Assembly: GCA_009741485.1 (NCBI GenBank)
Contig: CM019218.1
Location: 41,521,894-41,585,893 of the forward strand
Direction: 5' to 3'
DNA from: Malurus cyaneus samueli
Taxonomy: Eukaryota; Chordata; Aves; Passeriformes; Maluridae
Length of the DNA stretch: 64,000 nt
In this document: piece by piece, positions 50,599 through 64,000 of the stretch
How positions within the stretch are numbered: the first letter of the stretch is position 1
Layout of the letters: the number at the start of each line of letters is the position of its first letter
The notes under the pieces: model-generated
What the model was told of the DNA's origin: nothing
What the model saw: only the letters and a program-made list of their open reading frames with translations
Database searches by the model: none
Translations under genes and position numbers: made by a program

Positions 50599-53152
50599 TG
50601 AAGAACCACACTTGAAGTCTTCATGTTTGTCATTTGGCTGATACTAGAAAATAAAGGCAGCAGTAGATAGAGACAAAGGTTTTCTTTCTCATTAGGCTGT
50701 TGAGCCCAAACAAAATAATGATTTTTGACCAGAATTTTACTGTGCTTTGCTAAATGACTTGATACTGCTTGAGGAGGACTTCGATTACTGTCGAAATCGT
50801 TCTATTTTGGAATAGAATGAAGTATTTTTCCTAATGTTTAACTTAGTTTGAGTGTCATTCAGTGGCCACATTGCCTCTTCCCTTTGCTGTGGTGCCTTCC
50901 TTGTCATTGTTGTTGGTTAAGCAGAGGAGTGTTAGCACAGCCAGTACTCTCACCCTCCCCAAATGGCACTTGCGAAAGAGGAGTTTTCTTCTCTGTGAAC
51001 GCCTTTTCTTCAGCCCGAAGTGTGGCTTCTGTAGTTGTCGGGAAGTACCACATTAGGCACTCTCCCCCAGGCTGCAGGATGCAACACAGGAGTCATGTAC
51101 AATCTGACTTGATGGTAACTTCATTCACCTGAACTGCTCTTGAGCTATAGCACAGGGGTGGAGTTCAGTCCTGGTGGTACAGAAACACCAGGACTAGATT
51201 TCATGGCAAGTCTTTAATGTAATTTCTGTTTAATACTTTTCATTACCAATGTTACAAAAACATGGGAGAATGGGAGTTTAATTAAAGTATATAGACCTGT
51301 AAAATGATAGATTGAGAAGTAGGAAAAGGGAAGTTTAAGAGTGGGTTTGTCATTAAGTGTTTACAACAGAGTCAATGGCGGATTATCACAGGGCTGGTCT
51401 GGGAGAAGTTCGGGTGGGACACTTCGGAAGAAAGTTTAGGGGGGGTTATTCTGTTGTTTTGATTTTTTGTTCGGGGTTTGTTTTAGATTTGTATTATCAT
51501 GTGTTTATAGGTGTACGTTATCAGGCAAGCTCTGTGAAGAAAAGAAACGCCTCTCCAAGGGTTTTTTTTTAATGTACTTTGTAAAAATGGCTGGGTCTAC
51601 ATACAGTTGGATGCAATGAGTACAGTTAATCTTGAGGTTAAAGAAAATAACTTCTTTTACTGTCAGCAAGAAAATTCTTTGTCCACTGAAACTATCTCAG
51701 TTGTTCATATTGATGCAGTAGTTGAGCCAGCTTTTGCTCAGTGCAATTCTGTTACACTTTGTTGTAAAAGGTTCTAAAACTGTCAATTTCTGGGTGATAG
51801 GTTCTAGTAAGATATTTGAGCCAATGCATCTGTTAATACACAATACACGTGTTTTTACTGTGTTTCCCAAATTGCCTCAATCTTCTGCATCTTTATAACT
51901 TAAGTACAAATCACCTGGCCATAAAAGTTTCTTTAGGTAGCTGGATCACATAGGTATCTAACAGAAATCTAGTCATTTACTCTTACCTGATAAAAAGCAG
52001 GATTTCTACAAAAGACAGCATTTCAAACATCTGTTAGTTTGTTGTGACTTTCTTCCTCCAGATTGAAATGTGTGTTACAATGGCCTGTAACCAGCTGTGA
52101 GCAGAGCATTGACATTCTTTTTATGATTACAGTAAAGTGAAAAGCACTATTTATTTCTTTGTGAGGAAGCAGTAGGGAGGAGGGTGAATTAAAGTCAAGT
52201 GAATGAATTACTAATGTGTAAATGCAACTGTAAAATAATTGTATAAATCATATTTTTTCATGAAAGTTACAACTGTGAGACACAACTGTGTGCAAAAACA
52301 TTATTAGCCTTCTTGTGCAAAAGACATTGATACTGTAGAGAAAAAACTAGCATGTGCTTTGTTAGACATTTATGAACTGTAAAATTTCAATTCTACTTGT
52401 GATACCACTTACTACTGACACGTTAAACCAGGTGTGTTTTGACTGGTTTGTTTTGTAACATGGAACAGTAAGAATAGTAGCCTCGGTCCTCTAGGTCATC
52501 ATTGAGAGTTTTTTGAACCCTGATTTTTAAATAAAGATGTTAATCTTTCCCCTAACCCCATTCCAGAAGTGTCTGTTTTCTGGCTGAGTTTTTTCCTTTG
52601 TTTTTCCAAACTGTGCTCGTCTTTGGTTCTTGGAGGATGCTTGTAAAATGCTCTTCTTTGCTGTAGCATTTTTAATAGATTATGGGTTTTATTCATTAGG
52701 AGAAAGAATCTTAATGGTATATATATTTGAAAGTACTCTGGGTTTGGAGTCGCACAACTCTGTGTATGTTTATCCATGTGTATGTATGCTCATACAGGTA
52801 TATCAATGGGTACAGTTCAGCTCTTAAAAATGAATTGTCATTAGCAATTTATCAGCTTTAGTATTGCATCCTTGCTGCCGGATGCTGCAAGTTGCAGGAC
52901 AATACTTCACCTGTTCATGTTTCTGTGTACTGATGCCAATGAACAACTTTTCTTCTTAATGCAAATGCAGATTGCCATCTTTCCTCCACCTTTCCCCACT
53001 TTTTTTGGGGGGGAGGGAGGCATTTTGGGGTTCTTTTTTATTGTTTATACTATTGTTTTTGTTGTTGGCGTATTACTATTTTTTGTTAAACTCTGTGTCT
53101 TGGGACGTTTCCCAGTAAGTTCTAATAAATGTTTATGTTTTACTTCCAATAG

Positions 53153-53235
53153 GAATTGGAACTGAATTAATTCATCCACTTCTCCAAGCCTTTTGAAAAG
53201 TGACTAAATGCAACTGAGTCAGATTGTCTGTGGGT
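53153..53235 (+). other. KMT5B: KMT5B 5' UTR part of first coding exon
   Basis: The exon probably starts after the acceptor 'tacttccaatag' (AG at 53151-53152), which has a T-rich tract before it. Eighty-three leader bases precede the conserved ATG at 53236. An out-of-frame ATG lies within it at 53208. Confidence 0.65.
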
Positions 53236-53303
53236 ATGAAGTGGCTGGGAGAATCCAAGAACATGGTAGTGAATGGCCGAAGAAGTGGAAGCAAGTCATC
53301 TAA
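53208..53303 (+). other. Upstream ORF overlapping the KMT5B start
   Basis: An ATG at 53208 opens a 31-codon frame that ends at TAA 53301-53303, 65 bases past the KMT5B ATG and in a different frame. Its context is weak (T at -3, C at +4), so most ribosomes would be expected to scan past it. The KMT5B ATG has a better context (G at -3). If translated, it would reduce KMT5B initiation. It exists only if transcripts include this part of the exon. Confidence 0.5.
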
Positions 53304-53389
53304 TGACCACGCGCAGACCAAATTGCAGCATGCAGGAAAGGAAAATCCAAAGACAGGCAAAAATGGAGTTGAGAGAAGATCAAGCAGAT
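53236..53389 (+). CDS. KMT5B: KMT5B coding exon 1 (residues 1-51 and first base of codon 52)
   Basis: KMT5B (SUV420H1) di- and trimethylates histone H4 lysine 20 in chromatin, acting after the monomethylase KMT5A, with roles in heterochromatin, DNA repair and replication control. This exon encodes the basic, poorly ordered N-terminus, starting [16 protein letters not shown] and ending [11 protein letters not shown], nearly identical to the mammalian protein as I remember it. I chose ATG 53236 because the conserved protein starts with this MKWLGES. The in-frame TTG 12 bases upstream is not the likely start. The exon ends at the donor agat|gtatgt (GT at 53390), leaving codon 52 split after its first base (T). 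It joins the next exon as T|GT, cysteine. Differences from mammals are mild and typical of orthologues. Confidence 0.95.
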
Positions 53390-63534
<10,145 letters not shown>

Positions 63535-63700
63535 ATTTCGACCTATTAAAGGAAGGCAAGAAGAACTCAAAGAGGTGATTGAACGTTTTAAGAAAGATGA
63601 GCACTTAGAAAAAGCCTTCAAGTCCTTGACGTCAGGTGACTGGGCCCGGCACTATTTTCTTAACAAGAACAAAATGCAGGAAAGGTTGTTCAAGGAACAT
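63535..63700 (+). CDS. KMT5B: KMT5B coding exon 3 (end of codon 101 to residue 156)
   Basis: Starts after 'ttttttatttcag' with a base that completes a split codon, then encodes [38 protein letters not shown] and [17 protein letters not shown]. This is the helical N-domain of KMT5B just before the SET domain, and only a few residues differ from the mammalian protein as I recall it (for example S, D and R in KSLTSGDW and QERLF). It ends at the donor acat|gtaggt (GT at 63701), phase 0; the next expected residues, VFIYLRMF, would start the following exon beyond the window. Joined straight to coding exon 2, the split codon is AG|A, arginine, and the frame stays open. Confidence 0.95.
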
Positions 63701-64000
63701 GTAGGTGTATTTGTAATTAATGTGCTTTTTCAGATGGTTGAAAGGCAAAGAAAGCGTATAGATTTCTTAAGAATGTAGCAATAGTAAAGCAATTGATTCC
63801 TCTATTATATGTAATTTTATTGTTTTTTAAGAAAAACTTAGTTTGTTTTTTAAAGCCTAACTAGACACACCCTCCCTTTTATTTTTGGTTAACTTCTATT
63901 GCCTTTATTAATAAAATGTAGAAAGGAAGGGGTTTTTTCCCCCCTTTATCGTTCGTTTGTATTGTGGTTTGGTTGGGGGGTTTTGTTTGGGGTTTTTTGG
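63701..64000 (+). other. KMT5B: KMT5B intron, start only, with G/T-rich end
   Basis: The first 300 bases of the next intron. From about 63928 it becomes rich in G and T runs, with several GG to GGGGGG blocks separated by T's at the very end. No further exon lies before the window ends. Confidence 0.85.

Larger units (their letters stand above)
45981..53152 (+). other. KMT5B: KMT5B intron 1
   Basis: About 7.2 kb between the leader exon and the first coding exon. It holds poly-T runs (46429-46465), two CR1 fragments, an AT-rich imperfect repeat (about 46998-47084), a run of 17 A's (48956-48972) and a G-rich patch (near 53003-53020). No additional leader exon could be identified from sequence alone. 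Confidence 0.6.

Noticed and set aside
53224..53235. Upstream in-frame TTG as KMT5B start
   Set aside because: The conserved protein starts at ATG 53236 (MKWLGES); TTG is not a usual vertebrate start.
63701..63778. Continuation of the KMT5B frame past 63700
   Set aside because: The residues after KEHV do not match the expected FIYLRMF, and a donor (gtaggt) lies at 63701.

Overview
The window is nuclear DNA from a vertebrate, almost certainly a bird. It carries many 3'-truncated CR1 LINE copies with the avian CR1 3' end, one solo LTR of the type common in Neoaves and songbirds, long homopolymers, small scattered exons in long introns, and a single sharp CpG island in otherwise AT-rich, CpG-poor DNA. 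A passerine is the best guess, but this is inference.

Only one gene can be supported: KMT5B (SUV420H1), the histone H4 lysine-20 methyltransferase, on the + strand. The window holds its CpG-island promoter (about 44640-46400), a probable non-coding first exon ending at a strong splice donor (45980/45981), and three coding exons (53236-53389, 54212-54359, 63535-63700). These exons join in frame to give the first 156 codons. The SET domain and the long C-terminal tail lie beyond the right edge.

The left part, 1 to about 44600, is a gene-poor intergenic stretch. I find no convincing exon there on either strand. It holds five clear CR1 fragments (563-818, 9309-9663, 11854-12150, 17945-18634, 29184-29862), a solo LTR (25162-25750), an ATTCT pentanucleotide microsatellite (21956-22040), a CA microsatellite, several poly-A, poly-T and A/C-rich tracts, and a few small telomere-like motifs. 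Two more CR1 fragments lie in the first KMT5B intron (46737-46972 and 50328-50598).

Points worth a second look, mostly within KMT5B: a short linker exon that I remember from mammalian KMT5B was not found, although its neighbours still join in frame; there is a well-formed exon-like segment in the same intron that would act as a poison exon; and an upstream ORF overlaps the KMT5B start codon. I saw no evidence for a new multi-gene system. This looks like ordinary avian chromosomal DNA around one conserved chromatin gene.
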